Positions 50,013 to 58,747 of a stretch of DNA of 64,000 nucleotides are shown piece after piece. The translations under genes and the position numbers were made by a program. The notes below the pieces were generated by a model. That model was not told the origin of the DNA. It was given only the letters and a program-made list of their open reading frames with translations, and did no database searches. How positions within the stretch are numbered: position 1 is the first letter of the stretch; every line of letters begins with the position of its first letter. The DNA is taken from positions 434,001 to 498,000 of the forward strand of contig JAEEVF010000001.1 in NCBI GenBank assembly GCA_016290775.1, read 5' to 3'. This stretch comes from Acetatifactor sp. GTDB lineage: Bacteria; Bacillota; Clostridia; Lachnospirales; Lachnospiraceae.

Positions 50013-51752
50013 ATGGAGAAAAAACGATCGCTCAGCAGATTTTTGAAAGCAGAATATGTAATTCTGGCGTTTCACTTTTTGGCTTCCTTTGCCTATGAGT
50101 GGCTCATTCTTCGGTTTCAGCCGAAACAGGAGATCGTGACGGCCATCGCCAAAAACGATTCCTACAGTGACGCCTTTGAGCGAGGGCTGGCGTATGGGCT
50201 TTCAAAGCTTTTTGCAGCGCTTTTCATCTGGGGGATCTGGAAACTTGTGTTCAAGATCCTCCGGGAGTTTAAGACGAACAAGACGATCCGTTTCTTCACG
50301 ATCCTTTTCCTCGCGGGAGTGTTGCTGCGTTGTGTTCTGTGGCCGAACGGTTTTATCCACAGCTACGACAATTACGTAACCTATTCTTATGCGATCCATC
50401 TTTATCCCGAATACTGGCACAGCGCATATACTAGCGTGATCTACAGCGCCTGCATGATGGTACTGCCGCATCCCATTGCGATCAGTCTTCTTCAGGTGCT
50501 CCTTTTCGTGTTTGACTTAGGGTATCTGTTCACAAGGATGGATGCAAACCCGCACGTCAGAAAAGCGGCGAAATGGTTCGTTTTCGCGATCATTTTTGTG
50601 CCAGGCACCTACTACATGGTCATGGACGCCTATCGCACTGAAATCTACGCATTGGCATGCATGCTCTACCTGACAAAAGTGATCTTTGACATATGGGAAG
50701 ACAGGACTTATTCCACCTTTTGGCTTGCCGTCATGGCGTTTTTCAGCGCATTTCTCGCCGTTTGGAGAACCGAAGGGATCCTGCTTGGCGGCATGGGCTT
50801 TTTTGCGATCCTGATCTTCGAGAAAAAGGTGAAGCTAAGGAAAGTGATTGCCTGGCTTGTCATTTTTGGCTTTGCATTTCTGCTCATTTCCTTCCCGCAA
50901 AAGGTCGGAAACAAGAAATATTATGGGAGCGACTATTCCATCATCAATTCCTTCTTTGTTTTGCGCAACGTCTTTAACAGGGCGGACGCAAACCTAAGCT
51001 ATGAAGGAGCAAAGGAGGATGTAGAAGCCATTGAGGCCATCGTCCCCATCGAAGCCATAAAGGCTTATGGACTGGACGGATATCGGCGATATAATTACAT
51101 GAACGGTCACGTGACGGACATGAACCAGTCAGTGGCAAGCATGGAAGCCGGAAAGGCATATGTAAAAGCATTTTACGGCATCGCTCTACACAATCCCAAG
51201 ATCTACCTGAGAACGCAGCTAGGGCTCCTTCGCGTGGTCCTTTGCATGACGGATCAGCCTTATATCGAATCGTCAAACGAAGCATTGTCCCAGGAATATC
51301 CAAACTGGGAATTCAGGGCTTGGCAGGTGGGAGAGCAGGAACTCTTTACTGCACCGCTCGTCCTGAAATGGTATGAATGGAGACTGAGAAAAGGCTTTGC
51401 GACTAGGTTTGAGAATTTGGGGAACCGACTTGCGGAGCTTCGAAAGAAGACTTACGTATCATTCGTGATCCTGTTTTCCATTCCACTTCTCTGCGGATGC
51501 ATCTTCCTGCAGGGCGTGATCAAGTTCTTCAAGAAAGCGAAGGGTCAAAAGACGCTGAAAGACCTACTGTTTGCATATATGTCCGCAATGCTTCTTGGAC
51601 AGTATGCGATCATCACCATGGTCATGCCTGAGCGCGTTCTGAGCTATTTCTGCGCAGTTTACGCCTGCTCGTTCATATTATTGCTGGTTTATTTTGGACA
51701 ATGCAGGAAGGTCAATAAAAAAGAAAAAGGTGCACAATTGGAGGAAGCATGA
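50013..51752 (+). CDS. polytopic membrane protein, probable GT-C type glycosyltransferase
   Basis: 579 residues with about 11-12 hydrophobic segments. A luminal-loop acidic motif (HSYDNYVTYSYAIHLYPEYWHSAYTSV) and VMDAYRTEIYALACMLY with a later VWRTEGILLGG resemble GT-C/GT39-like glycosyltransferases using lipid-linked sugars. No precise family can be named. The next gene (GT2) starts inside its last codons (51749), so the two belong to one operon for a surface glycan or glycolipid. Confidence 0.6.
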   Translation: MEKKRSLSRFLKAEYVILAFHFLASFAYEWLILRFQPKQEIVTAIAKNDSYSDAFERGLAYGLSKLFAALFIWGIWKLVFKILREFKTNKTIRFFTILFLAGVLLRCVLWPNGFIHSYDNYVTYSYAIHLYPEYWHSAYTSVIYSACMMVLPHPIAISLLQVLLFVFDLGYLFTRMDANPHVRKAAKWFVFAIIFVPGTYYMVMDAYRTEIYALACMLYLTKVIFDIWEDRTYSTFWLAVMAFFSAFLAVWRTEGILLGGMGFFAILIFEKKVKLRKVIAWLVIFGFAFLLISFPQKVGNKKYYGSDYSIINSFFVLRNVFNRADANLSYEGAKEDVEAIEAIVPIEAIKAYGLDGYRRYNYMNGHVTDMNQSVASMEAGKAYVKAFYGIALHNPKIYLRTQLGLLRVVLCMTDQPYIESSNEALSQEYPNWEFRAWQVGEQELFTAPLVLKWYEWRLRKGFATRFENLGNRLAELRKKTYVSFVILFSIPLLCGCIFLQGVIKFFKKAKGQKTLKDLLFAYMSAMLLGQYAIITMVMPERVLSYFCAVYACSFILLLVYFGQCRKVNKKEKGAQLEEA

Positions 51753-52438
51753 AAATCGCACTGTGTTTAGTGACATGGAATGAAATTGACGGTTGTAAAT
51801 ATGACATTCCGCGGATCGATCGCTCGCAGTTTGACGAGATCTATTGCATTGACGGCGGAAGCACGGACGGTACCGTGGAATACTTGGAAAGTCAGGGGAT
51901 CACGGTGTATCCTCAAAGTGCTAAGGGCCTGAATCAGGCCTGCAAGGACGGGTGCGATCATTGCCATTGTGATGCTTTCGTATTCTTTCATCCCAAGGGA
52001 AGCATTCCCGTGGAGGATTCCTACAAGTTTCGGAAATACTTCGAAGAAGGCTATGAATTCGTCGTTGGAAGCCGCATGATGAAGGGCGCCAGGAATGAAG
52101 AGGATGGTAAGCTGATCAAGCCGAGAAAGTGGTTTGTGCTTTGCCTCGGACTGGCAGCCAAGATCCTATTCAAGAGAGAAGGAAATACTGTCTGGGATAC
52201 GTTGCACGGTTTCCGTGGCATGACGGTGGAGGCCTTCAAAAAATGTGAGATCACTGACATGTCGCCTTCCATCGATATTGAGATGACTTGCCGCAGCTAC
52301 AAGCTTCACCTAAAGCGCATTGAGTTCCCGACGACGGAATGCGAGAGGATCGCAGGAACCAGTCATTTCAAGGCATTTGCCACGGGAAAAAAGCTCCTGC
52401 GATATTTATGGTTTGAGATTAGGCGTGGCCTGAAATGA
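51749..52438 (+). CDS. family 2 glycosyltransferase
   Basis: 229 residues. GT-A fold: LCLVTWNEIDGC, CIDGGSTDGTVEYLESQGITVY, GLNQACKDGCDH; the DXD-like site is atypical (DAFVFFHPKG). Similar to polyprenyl-phosphate mannosyl/glucosyltransferases (DPM-like). No membrane segment at the C terminus. Overlaps the gene before by 4 nt and the frame after by 4 nt. Confidence 0.8.
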   Translation: MKIALCLVTWNEIDGCKYDIPRIDRSQFDEIYCIDGGSTDGTVEYLESQGITVYPQSAKGLNQACKDGCDHCHCDAFVFFHPKGSIPVEDSYKFRKYFEEGYEFVVGSRMMKGARNEEDGKLIKPRKWFVLCLGLAAKILFKREGNTVWDTLHGFRGMTVEAFKKCEITDMSPSIDIEMTCRSYKLHLKRIEFPTTECERIAGTSHFKAFATGKKLLRYLWFEIRRGLK

Positions 52439-52488
52439 TCTGTTCCGAAGGGCAAGAGCCCAAACAAGAATTCACATCTGGAGGATTT

Positions 52489-53736
52489 ATGGAACGAGTT
52501 GATTATCTGATCCTGGGAGCTGGCCCCGCCGGTCTTACCTTTGCAAATCTTCTGAAGAGAAACTGCCCCGAAAAATCCTTTCTTGTGCTGGAAAAGGAGC
52601 AGGAGGCAGGCGGCCTTTGCAGATCAAAGGACGTGGACGGAAGCCCGCTTGACATTGGCGGCGGTCACTTTTTGGACGTTCGTCGCCCGAAGGTCAATGA
52701 GTTTCTGTTTTCCTTTATGCCGGAAGAAGAGTGGAATGTCTATGACCGTGATTCCCGCATTGACATGGGCACGTACGAGATTGGGCATCCCTTCGAGGCA
52801 AACATTTGGCAAATGCCTCAGGACGAACAGGTAAAGTACTTAAAATCCATCGCGATCGCAGGCTGCAACCTTGACCAGCCGAAGCCCGAAAAATTCGTGG
52901 ATTGGATCACTTGGAAGCTTGGCGAAAAGATCGCTCAGGATTATATGCTTCCGTACAATGGCAAGATGTTTGGCGGAGAGCTTGACAGCCTTGGAACCTA
53001 TTGGCTTGAAAAGCTGCCGAACGTTTCCTTCGAGGAAACATTGCTTTCCTGTCTGAACCGAAAGCCTTACGGAACGCAGCCTGGACATGCGCGATTTTAT
53101 TATCCCAAGAAATACGGCTACGGGGAGCTTTGGCTTCGCATGGCGGAGGCACTTGGGGATCGGATCAAGTATAATGCGGCCGTGAAGGAAATGGACTTTG
53201 CACAAAAGACCGTGACTTGCGCAGACGGTAGCAATTATGCGGCAGAAACGATCATCACGACCATTCCCTGGAAGTCCATTTCGGAATTTACAGGCGCCGA
53301 TGATGCGTTCCGATCCTGCGTTCAGGCCTTGAAGCATACGGGCACGGAAATCCGCTACTGTGAGAAAACACTTGACACGAAGGCGCATTGGACATATGTT
53401 CCGAGCGAAAAGAAGGCACATCACAGGATCTTAGTCCGCAGCAATTTCTGCGAGGGAAGCAAAGGCTATTGGCTCGAGACGAACCTAAATCGCTTAAGCC
53501 TCATGGACGGAAGCGTTCCGGAAAAGACCACGACCGGGGAACAGGCGGCCTTTGCGAATGAATATACCTACCCATTGAACACTATCGATAAGCCGGAAAA
53601 GATCAAGGAAATCCTTTCCTTTGCGAAGGAGCGAGGCGTGATCGGGCTTGGAAGATGGGGGGAGCACGAGCATTATAATTCCGACCGCACCGTAGAGCGC
53701 GCCATGGAGCTTTTTGCCGCGCTTGAAAATAAATAA
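52489..53736 (+). CDS. FAD-dependent amine-oxidase-like protein
   Basis: 415 residues. Dinucleotide loop LILGAGPAGLTFANLL at the N terminus with FLVLEKEQEAGGLCRS, and DIGGGHFLDVRRPKV. The fold is that of protoporphyrinogen oxidase, amine oxidase and UDP-galactopyranose mutase. In glycan clusters such proteins often act on nucleotide-sugars or lipid-linked sugars; the substrate is unknown. ATG 52489 follows TGGAGG; an earlier start at 52435 would overlap the GT gene. Confidence 0.75.
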   Translation: MERVDYLILGAGPAGLTFANLLKRNCPEKSFLVLEKEQEAGGLCRSKDVDGSPLDIGGGHFLDVRRPKVNEFLFSFMPEEEWNVYDRDSRIDMGTYEIGHPFEANIWQMPQDEQVKYLKSIAIAGCNLDQPKPEKFVDWITWKLGEKIAQDYMLPYNGKMFGGELDSLGTYWLEKLPNVSFEETLLSCLNRKPYGTQPGHARFYYPKKYGYGELWLRMAEALGDRIKYNAAVKEMDFAQKTVTCADGSNYAAETIITTIPWKSISEFTGADDAFRSCVQALKHTGTEIRYCEKTLDTKAHWTYVPSEKKAHHRILVRSNFCEGSKGYWLETNLNRLSLMDGSVPEKTTTGEQAAFANEYTYPLNTIDKPEKIKEILSFAKERGVIGLGRWGEHEHYNSDRTVERAMELFAALENK

Positions 53737-53778
53737 ACATGAGTGATCAAAGGAATATTAAGTATCAGGAGGAAAAAG

Positions 53779-55197
53779 ATGTTAAAGAAATGTGCTTGGG
53801 ATTCCTACGATGAAAAGGATCTGAAAAAGCTCGAAAAAATCTGCAAGGAGTATCGCGATTTCCTCGATCAGGGCAAGACGGAGCGTGAATGCGTGGACCT
53901 GATCGTGAATACCATCGAAAAGGAAGGCTATCGCGAAATGGAAAGCATTATCCGCGAAGGCGGAAAGCTGAAGGCGGGAGACAAGGTGTATGCCGTTTGG
54001 ATGAACAAGACCGTTGTCATGTTCCGGATCGGCAAAAAGCCCATCACGGAGGGCATGAACATCCTTGGCGCTCACATTGACAGCCCGAGACTTGACGTAA
54101 AGCAGGTTCCCCTTTATGAAGATATCTTCCATGCGTTTGCATATCTTGACACGCATTACTATGGCGGCGTGAAAAAGTATCAGTGGGTAACGATCCCCCT
54201 TGCGATCCACGGCGTAGTCGTGAAGAAGGACGGAACGACGATCGAGTTGAACCTTGGAGAGGAAGAGGACGATCCCGTTTTCTTTGTATCGGATCTTTTG
54301 ATCCATTTGGCGGCTGACCAGCTGGAGAAGAAGGGCGCGAAGGTCATCGAAGGCGAGGCACTCGATCTGATTGCAGGCTCCAAGCCCCTTGTTTGGAAGA
54401 AGGGTGAGGAACAGGACGGCAAGGCACCTAAGGACGTGATCAAAGCCGGAGTGCTTGACGTTCTGAAGAAATCCTATGATTTCGATGAGGATGATTTCCT
54501 CTCCGCTGAGCTGGAAGTCGTTCCTGCAGGCAAGGCAAGGGATGCAGGGTTTGATCGAAGCATGATCCTTGGCTACGGACAGGATGACAGGGTTTGTGCC
54601 TTCACTTCCATGCGCGCCATGCTTGACGTAAAGAACCTTGACAGAACTCTTTGCTGCATCCTTGTGGACAAGGAGGAGATCGGTTCCGTGGGCGCAACCG
54701 GCATGCAGTCCGCATTCTTTGAGAATTCCGTTGCAGAGCTGATGAACCTTACCGGTGAATACAGTGAACTGGCCGTAAGAAGGGCACTCTCCAAGAGCTG
54801 CATGCTTTCTTCCGACGTCAGCGCAGGGTATGATCCCACCTATGACAGTGCATTTGACAGGAACAATGCCGCATGGATCGGCGCAGGCATGTGCTTCAAC
54901 AAATTCACGGGCGCACGCGGGAAATCCGGATCCAATGATGCCAATGCGGAATATATTGCACACCTTCGCAAGATCCTGGATGACAAGAAGGTGGTTTGGC
55001 AGACGGCGGAGCTTGGGAAGGTGGATCAAGGCGGCGGAGGTACCATCGCATATATCCTCGCGCTTTATGGCATGAACGTGATCGACAGCGGCGTGGCCGT
55101 TCTGAACATGCATGCACCTTGGGAGTGCACCAGTAAGGCGGACATCTACGAAGCATATCGCGGATACAAGGCATTTGCGGAGGACGCGTGCTTCTGA
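53779..55197 (+). CDS. M18 family aminopeptidase
   Basis: 472 residues. M18 (aspartyl aminopeptidase/ApeA-like) zinc enzyme: GAHIDSPRLDVK (first His), YYGGVKKYQWVTIPLAIHG, VDKEEIGSVGATGMQS (Glu pair), SSDVSAGYDP and the C-terminal MHAPWECTSKADIYEAYRG. It removes N-terminal residues from peptides in the cytoplasm as a large oligomer. ATG 53779 has CAGGAGG 6-7 nt upstream. Confidence 0.93.
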   Translation: MLKKCAWDSYDEKDLKKLEKICKEYRDFLDQGKTERECVDLIVNTIEKEGYREMESIIREGGKLKAGDKVYAVWMNKTVVMFRIGKKPITEGMNILGAHIDSPRLDVKQVPLYEDIFHAFAYLDTHYYGGVKKYQWVTIPLAIHGVVVKKDGTTIELNLGEEEDDPVFFVSDLLIHLAADQLEKKGAKVIEGEALDLIAGSKPLVWKKGEEQDGKAPKDVIKAGVLDVLKKSYDFDEDDFLSAELEVVPAGKARDAGFDRSMILGYGQDDRVCAFTSMRAMLDVKNLDRTLCCILVDKEEIGSVGATGMQSAFFENSVAELMNLTGEYSELAVRRALSKSCMLSSDVSAGYDPTYDSAFDRNNAAWIGAGMCFNKFTGARGKSGSNDANAEYIAHLRKILDDKKVVWQTAELGKVDQGGGGTIAYILALYGMNVIDSGVAVLNMHAPWECTSKADIYEAYRGYKAFAEDACF

Positions 55198-55238
55198 TAT
55201 GCGCGTACGATAGTTAAGTAATGGAAAACGTAAGTGAC

Positions 55239-56273
55239 ATGGAATTAAAAAAATCCGATTTTTATTTTGATTTGCCAAAGGAGCTGATCGCACAGGATCC
55301 TCTCGAGGATCGCAGCGCGTCAAGACTCCTTCATCTGGACCCGTTGACAGGAGAGGTGACACATCATGTCTTTCGCGACGTGACGGAATTCCTAAAGCCT
55401 GGTGACTGCCTTGTCCTGAATAACACGAAGGTGATCCCGGCAAGACTTCTTGGGCAGAGGGAAGGGACTGGCGGACACGTGGAAGTGCTCCTGCTTTCCA
55501 GAAAAGAAGGCGATGTTTGGGAAACCCTGGTAAAGCCAGGAAAGAAGTGTAAGCCGGGCACGCGTCTTACCTTTGGGGACGGCCTTTTGAAGGCAGAAGT
55601 CCTTGAGACCATGGAGGATGGGAATCGTAAAGTCAAGTTCTTTTATGACGGTATCTGGGAAGAGGTTCTCGATCGTCTTGGGGAAATGCCGCTCCCGCCT
55701 TATATCACGCATAAGCTGAAGGATAAAAATCGTTATCAGACGGTATATGCGAAATATGAAGGCTCCGCGGCGGCGCCGACGGCAGGACTGCATTTCACGA
55801 AGGAACTTCTTGCAAAGATCGAAGAGCAGGGGATCCGCATCGTTTACGTAACGCTCCATGTAGGCCTTGGCACGTTCCGGCCCGTGAAAGAGGAGAACGT
55901 CCTGGAGCATCACATGCATTCCGAGTGGTATCAGGTGACGCCGGAGGCCGCAAAGACCATCAATGACACGAAAAGTGCAGGCGGTCGGGTCATCTGTGTC
56001 GGAACGACGAGCTGTCGCACCATTGAAAGCGCGGCGGATGAGACTGGCAAAGTACAGGCGGGAAGCGGAGATACGCAGATCTTTATCTATCCGGGCTATC
56101 ATTTCAAGGTGCTGGACGGACTGATCACGAACTTTCATCTGCCAGAGTCTACGCTTGTGATGCTGGTCAGCGCACTTGCAGGTCGCGAGCATGTGCTTGC
56201 CGCATATGAAGAAGCAATCAAAGAAAGGTATCGGTTCTTTAGCTTTGGGGATGCCATGATCATCCTGCAATGA
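55239..56273 (+). CDS. queA: S-adenosylmethionine:tRNA ribosyltransferase-isomerase
   Basis: 344 residues. [30 protein letters not shown] at the start, [41 protein letters not shown] and [19 protein letters not shown] are standard QueA motifs. It adds the epoxycyclopentane unit to preQ1 in tRNA (Tyr, His, Asn, Asp with G34). Start: 55239 fits the family; 55221 is also in frame and neither has a clear SD. tRNAs with GTA, GTG, GTT and GTC in the array are possible substrates. Confidence 0.93.
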   Translation: MELKKSDFYFDLPKELIAQDPLEDRSASRLLHLDPLTGEVTHHVFRDVTEFLKPGDCLVLNNTKVIPARLLGQREGTGGHVEVLLLSRKEGDVWETLVKPGKKCKPGTRLTFGDGLLKAEVLETMEDGNRKVKFFYDGIWEEVLDRLGEMPLPPYITHKLKDKNRYQTVYAKYEGSAAAPTAGLHFTKELLAKIEEQGIRIVYVTLHVGLGTFRPVKEENVLEHHMHSEWYQVTPEAAKTINDTKSAGGRVICVGTTSCRTIESAADETGKVQAGSGDTQIFIYPGYHFKVLDGLITNFHLPESTLVMLVSALAGREHVLAAYEEAIKERYRFFSFGDAMIILQ

Positions 56274-56281
56274 TTTCAGCC

Positions 56282-56310
56282 TTGAGTTTTCAAGGAGCCT
56301 ATGCTAAGAT
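56282..56310 (+). promoter_or_regulatory. promoter of the PilZ-VanZ-MBOAT operon
   Basis: TTGAGT (56282-56287), 17 nt, TAAGAT (56305-56310), 54 nt before the PilZ start. Confidence 0.65.
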
Positions 56311-56363
56311 GAAGCGTAGGAAAGGTTACAAAAATGGGGAGTTTTTAACGGGAGGGTTATGTT

Positions 56364-56726
56364 TTGGACGAAAGAAGAAAGAGCAAGCGGACAAAGCTGG
56401 CGTCAAGACTGATCGTCAAGAGGCTTGATGCACAGGAGGATCATGAGGTTGAGATCGACATCGTCGACGTATCAAAGGACGGCGTCGGTTTTACTGCGGG
56501 TAAGCCCTTAAAGATCGGGGCAGTTTATGAAGCATTTCTTACCATTTGGACACATGAGGTGATCCATGCATTCCTGCAGATCGTGCGCATTGACCTCCTG
56601 AAGGAGAACCATTATGGGTATGGAGCCCGTTTTGTCGGCATGCCGGAAATGGAAGCGAACCGTATTGAGGTCTATCAGACGGTAGCCGAGAATCTGCATG
56701 AGGACTCAGAAGAGGGTAATGAGTAA
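56364..56726 (+). CDS. PilZ-domain protein (c-di-GMP receptor)
   Basis: 120 residues, a single PilZ domain. The c-di-GMP-binding arginines are in RRKSKR (residues 4-9) and the second motif is DVSKDGVGF. TTG at 56364 is the start: GGGAGGG (56350-56356) lies 7 nt before it, whereas the out-of-frame ATG at 56359 is too close. It opens an operon with VanZ, MBOAT and SGNH genes, so c-di-GMP may control a surface polymer (inference). Confidence 0.85.
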   Translation: MDERRKSKRTKLASRLIVKRLDAQEDHEVEIDIVDVSKDGVGFTAGKPLKIGAVYEAFLTIWTHEVIHAFLQIVRIDLLKENHYGYGARFVGMPEMEANRIEVYQTVAENLHEDSEEGNE

Positions 56727-57258
56727 GAATACGAAGATCATTCCTTTTGATCAAAAGAATAAGAGAATACACTTGGCAGTCAGCATTGTGGCTGCCATCT
56801 TTCTTGTTATGCTATATTGTGTGATCTTTTTGTTTTCAGAGCAGGACGGAGCGACCTCTGGCGCCTTGAGTCATGAGGTCTCCAAGTGGATCGTGGCAAG
56901 CTGGGAGAAGATCACGCACCCCGCCTGGACGGCGGACATAAGAACGAGCATGATCGAGTACTGGGAGCATCCCGTTCGAAAACTCGCTCATTTTTCAATC
57001 TATGCCGTGATGGGAATTCTTGTGTTTCTCGTCTGGAACCCGTGGACGCGAAAGGGCTTTAAGAGAAACATACTGGTGATCGCTTGGGTCTTCGTTTCCG
57101 CATCGCTTGACGAATGGCATCAAACCTTTGTCGCTGACAGATGCGGTAATTTCCTCGACGTTCTGTTGGATACGTCTGGCGGATGTTTTGGACTGTTGCT
57201 CTGCATGCTTTGCGTGCGGATTTATCTAAGTATGAGGAGAAAAAAAGGTGCAGTTTAA
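56719..57258 (+). CDS. VanZ family membrane protein
   Basis: 179 residues with four predicted membrane segments. RKLAHFSIYAVMGILVFL and ASLDEWHQTFVADRCGNFLDVLLDTSGG are the VanZ hallmarks. VanZ relatives are linked to surface-polymer biosynthesis and to teicoplanin resistance by an unclear mechanism. ATG 56719 overlaps the PilZ stop by 8 nt. Confidence 0.88.
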   Translation: MSKNTKIIPFDQKNKRIHLAVSIVAAIFLVMLYCVIFLFSEQDGATSGALSHEVSKWIVASWEKITHPAWTADIRTSMIEYWEHPVRKLAHFSIYAVMGILVFLVWNPWTRKGFKRNILVIAWVFVSASLDEWHQTFVADRCGNFLDVLLDTSGGCFGLLLCMLCVRIYLSMRRKKGAV

Positions 57259-58732
57259 TTCCGTTCAATTTCTTGTGTTTTTTCCGATCGTCGTTGGGAT
57301 CTATTTCCTGATCCCTAAGAAGTTCAAATATCTTTGGCTCTTGGTGACCAGCTATTTCTTCTACATGAGCTGGAACGCCAAGTATGCCCTTCTCATCGCT
57401 TTTTCCACGATCATAACTTATCTTGCGGGGCTCTTTTTGGGCAAGACCGACGACAAAAAGAAGAAAAATCTGATCGTCGCTGCGAGTTTTACGGTCAATT
57501 TAGGGATTCTGGCATTCTTTAAGTACTTTGATTTCCTGCTTGGGAACGTCAATGGCATCCTTTCCGCAGTTGGTCTTAAGATCATCAACAATCCCTTTGA
57601 CGTTCTCTTGCCAGTGGGCATTTCCTTCTATACGTTCCAGGCATTGGGATATACGATCGACGTTTATCGGAAGGAGATCGAGCCGGAAAAGAACTTTTTC
57701 CGTTATGCATTGTTTGTGAGCTTTTTCCCACAGTTGGTTGCTGGCCCGATCGAGCGCTCCAAAAACCTTTTGGGTCAGATCGACGAAATGAGCAAAAAGC
57801 GTCTTTGGGATTATTCCAAGATCGTTTCAGGCTTTGGACTGATGCTCTGGGGCATGTTCCAAAAGGTCGTGGTGGCGGATCGCTGTGCTGTTTTTGTGGA
57901 TGCGGTGCATGCGAATCTGTTCGCGGCAGGAACCGTGGAGACGGTGGCATCCGCCATTTTGTTCTCCATTCAGATCTATTGTGATTTTGCAGGTTATTCC
58001 GCCGTCGCGATCGGTGCGGCAAGGGTCATGGGCTTTTCCCTGATGGAAAACTTCAACACGCCTTATTTTGCAACTTCGATCCAAGACTTTTGGAGGAGAT
58101 GGCATGTTTCGCTGAGCAGCTGGTTCCGTGACTATCTTTACATTCCGCTTGGAGGAAGCAGGTGCTCGAAGCTGAAGAAATATCGTAACATCATGATCAC
58201 GTTCTTGGCCAGTGGCCTTTGGCATGGCGCTTCCTGGACGTTTGTTTTCTGGGGCGGGCTTCATGGCGCATTCCAGATCATAGGCGACCTCCTTCGCCCG
58301 ATCAAGCAAAAGGTCAATGACTTTTTCAAGGTGAAGACGGAGACCTTCAGCTACAAGCTTGGGCAGATCATGATCACCTATGGGCTGACCACCTTCGCTT
58401 GGATTTTTTTTCGTGCGAGGACTTGGGAAAACCTGATACTGTATTTCAACAGGATGCTCACAAAGCCCAATCTCTGGATCGTGTTTGGCGGAGGACTGGA
58501 TTATCTGAACATCAATCGGGATGACGTCAAGATCGTAGTAGCCTTTTTAGGAATTTTGCTTCTCGGAGAAATCGTCCGCTACGTGAAAAAGGTGGACGTG
58601 GGAGAGTACCTCTGGCAGCAAAACCTATGGTTCCGAATTGGGGTATTCATTGTTCTGATCGTGATCATTTTGGTTTATGGGGAATACGGGATCCACTTTG
58701 ATTCCGGAAAATTCATCTATTTCGACTTTTAG
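57248..58732 (+). CDS. MBOAT family O-acyltransferase (AlgI/DltB-like)
   Basis: 494 residues, about 11 membrane segments. FNSVQFLVFFPIVVGIYFLIP, YTIDVYRKEIEPEKNFFRYALFVSFFPQLVAGPIER and LWHGASWTFVFWGGLHGAFQ (catalytic His near 322) are the AlgI/DltB signatures. It should move acyl groups, usually acetyl, across the membrane to a surface polymer with the SGNH partner encoded next. The start is GTG 57248 behind AGGAG, overlapping VanZ by 11 nt. Confidence 0.92.
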   Translation: MQFNSVQFLVFFPIVVGIYFLIPKKFKYLWLLVTSYFFYMSWNAKYALLIAFSTIITYLAGLFLGKTDDKKKKNLIVAASFTVNLGILAFFKYFDFLLGNVNGILSAVGLKIINNPFDVLLPVGISFYTFQALGYTIDVYRKEIEPEKNFFRYALFVSFFPQLVAGPIERSKNLLGQIDEMSKKRLWDYSKIVSGFGLMLWGMFQKVVVADRCAVFVDAVHANLFAAGTVETVASAILFSIQIYCDFAGYSAVAIGAARVMGFSLMENFNTPYFATSIQDFWRRWHVSLSSWFRDYLYIPLGGSRCSKLKKYRNIMITFLASGLWHGASWTFVFWGGLHGAFQIIGDLLRPIKQKVNDFFKVKTETFSYKLGQIMITYGLTTFAWIFFRARTWENLILYFNRMLTKPNLWIVFGGGLDYLNINRDDVKIVVAFLGILLLGEIVRYVKKVDVGEYLWQQNLWFRIGVFIVLIVIILVYGEYGIHFDSGKFIYFDF

Positions 58733-58747
58733 GAAAGGATAGGCGGC

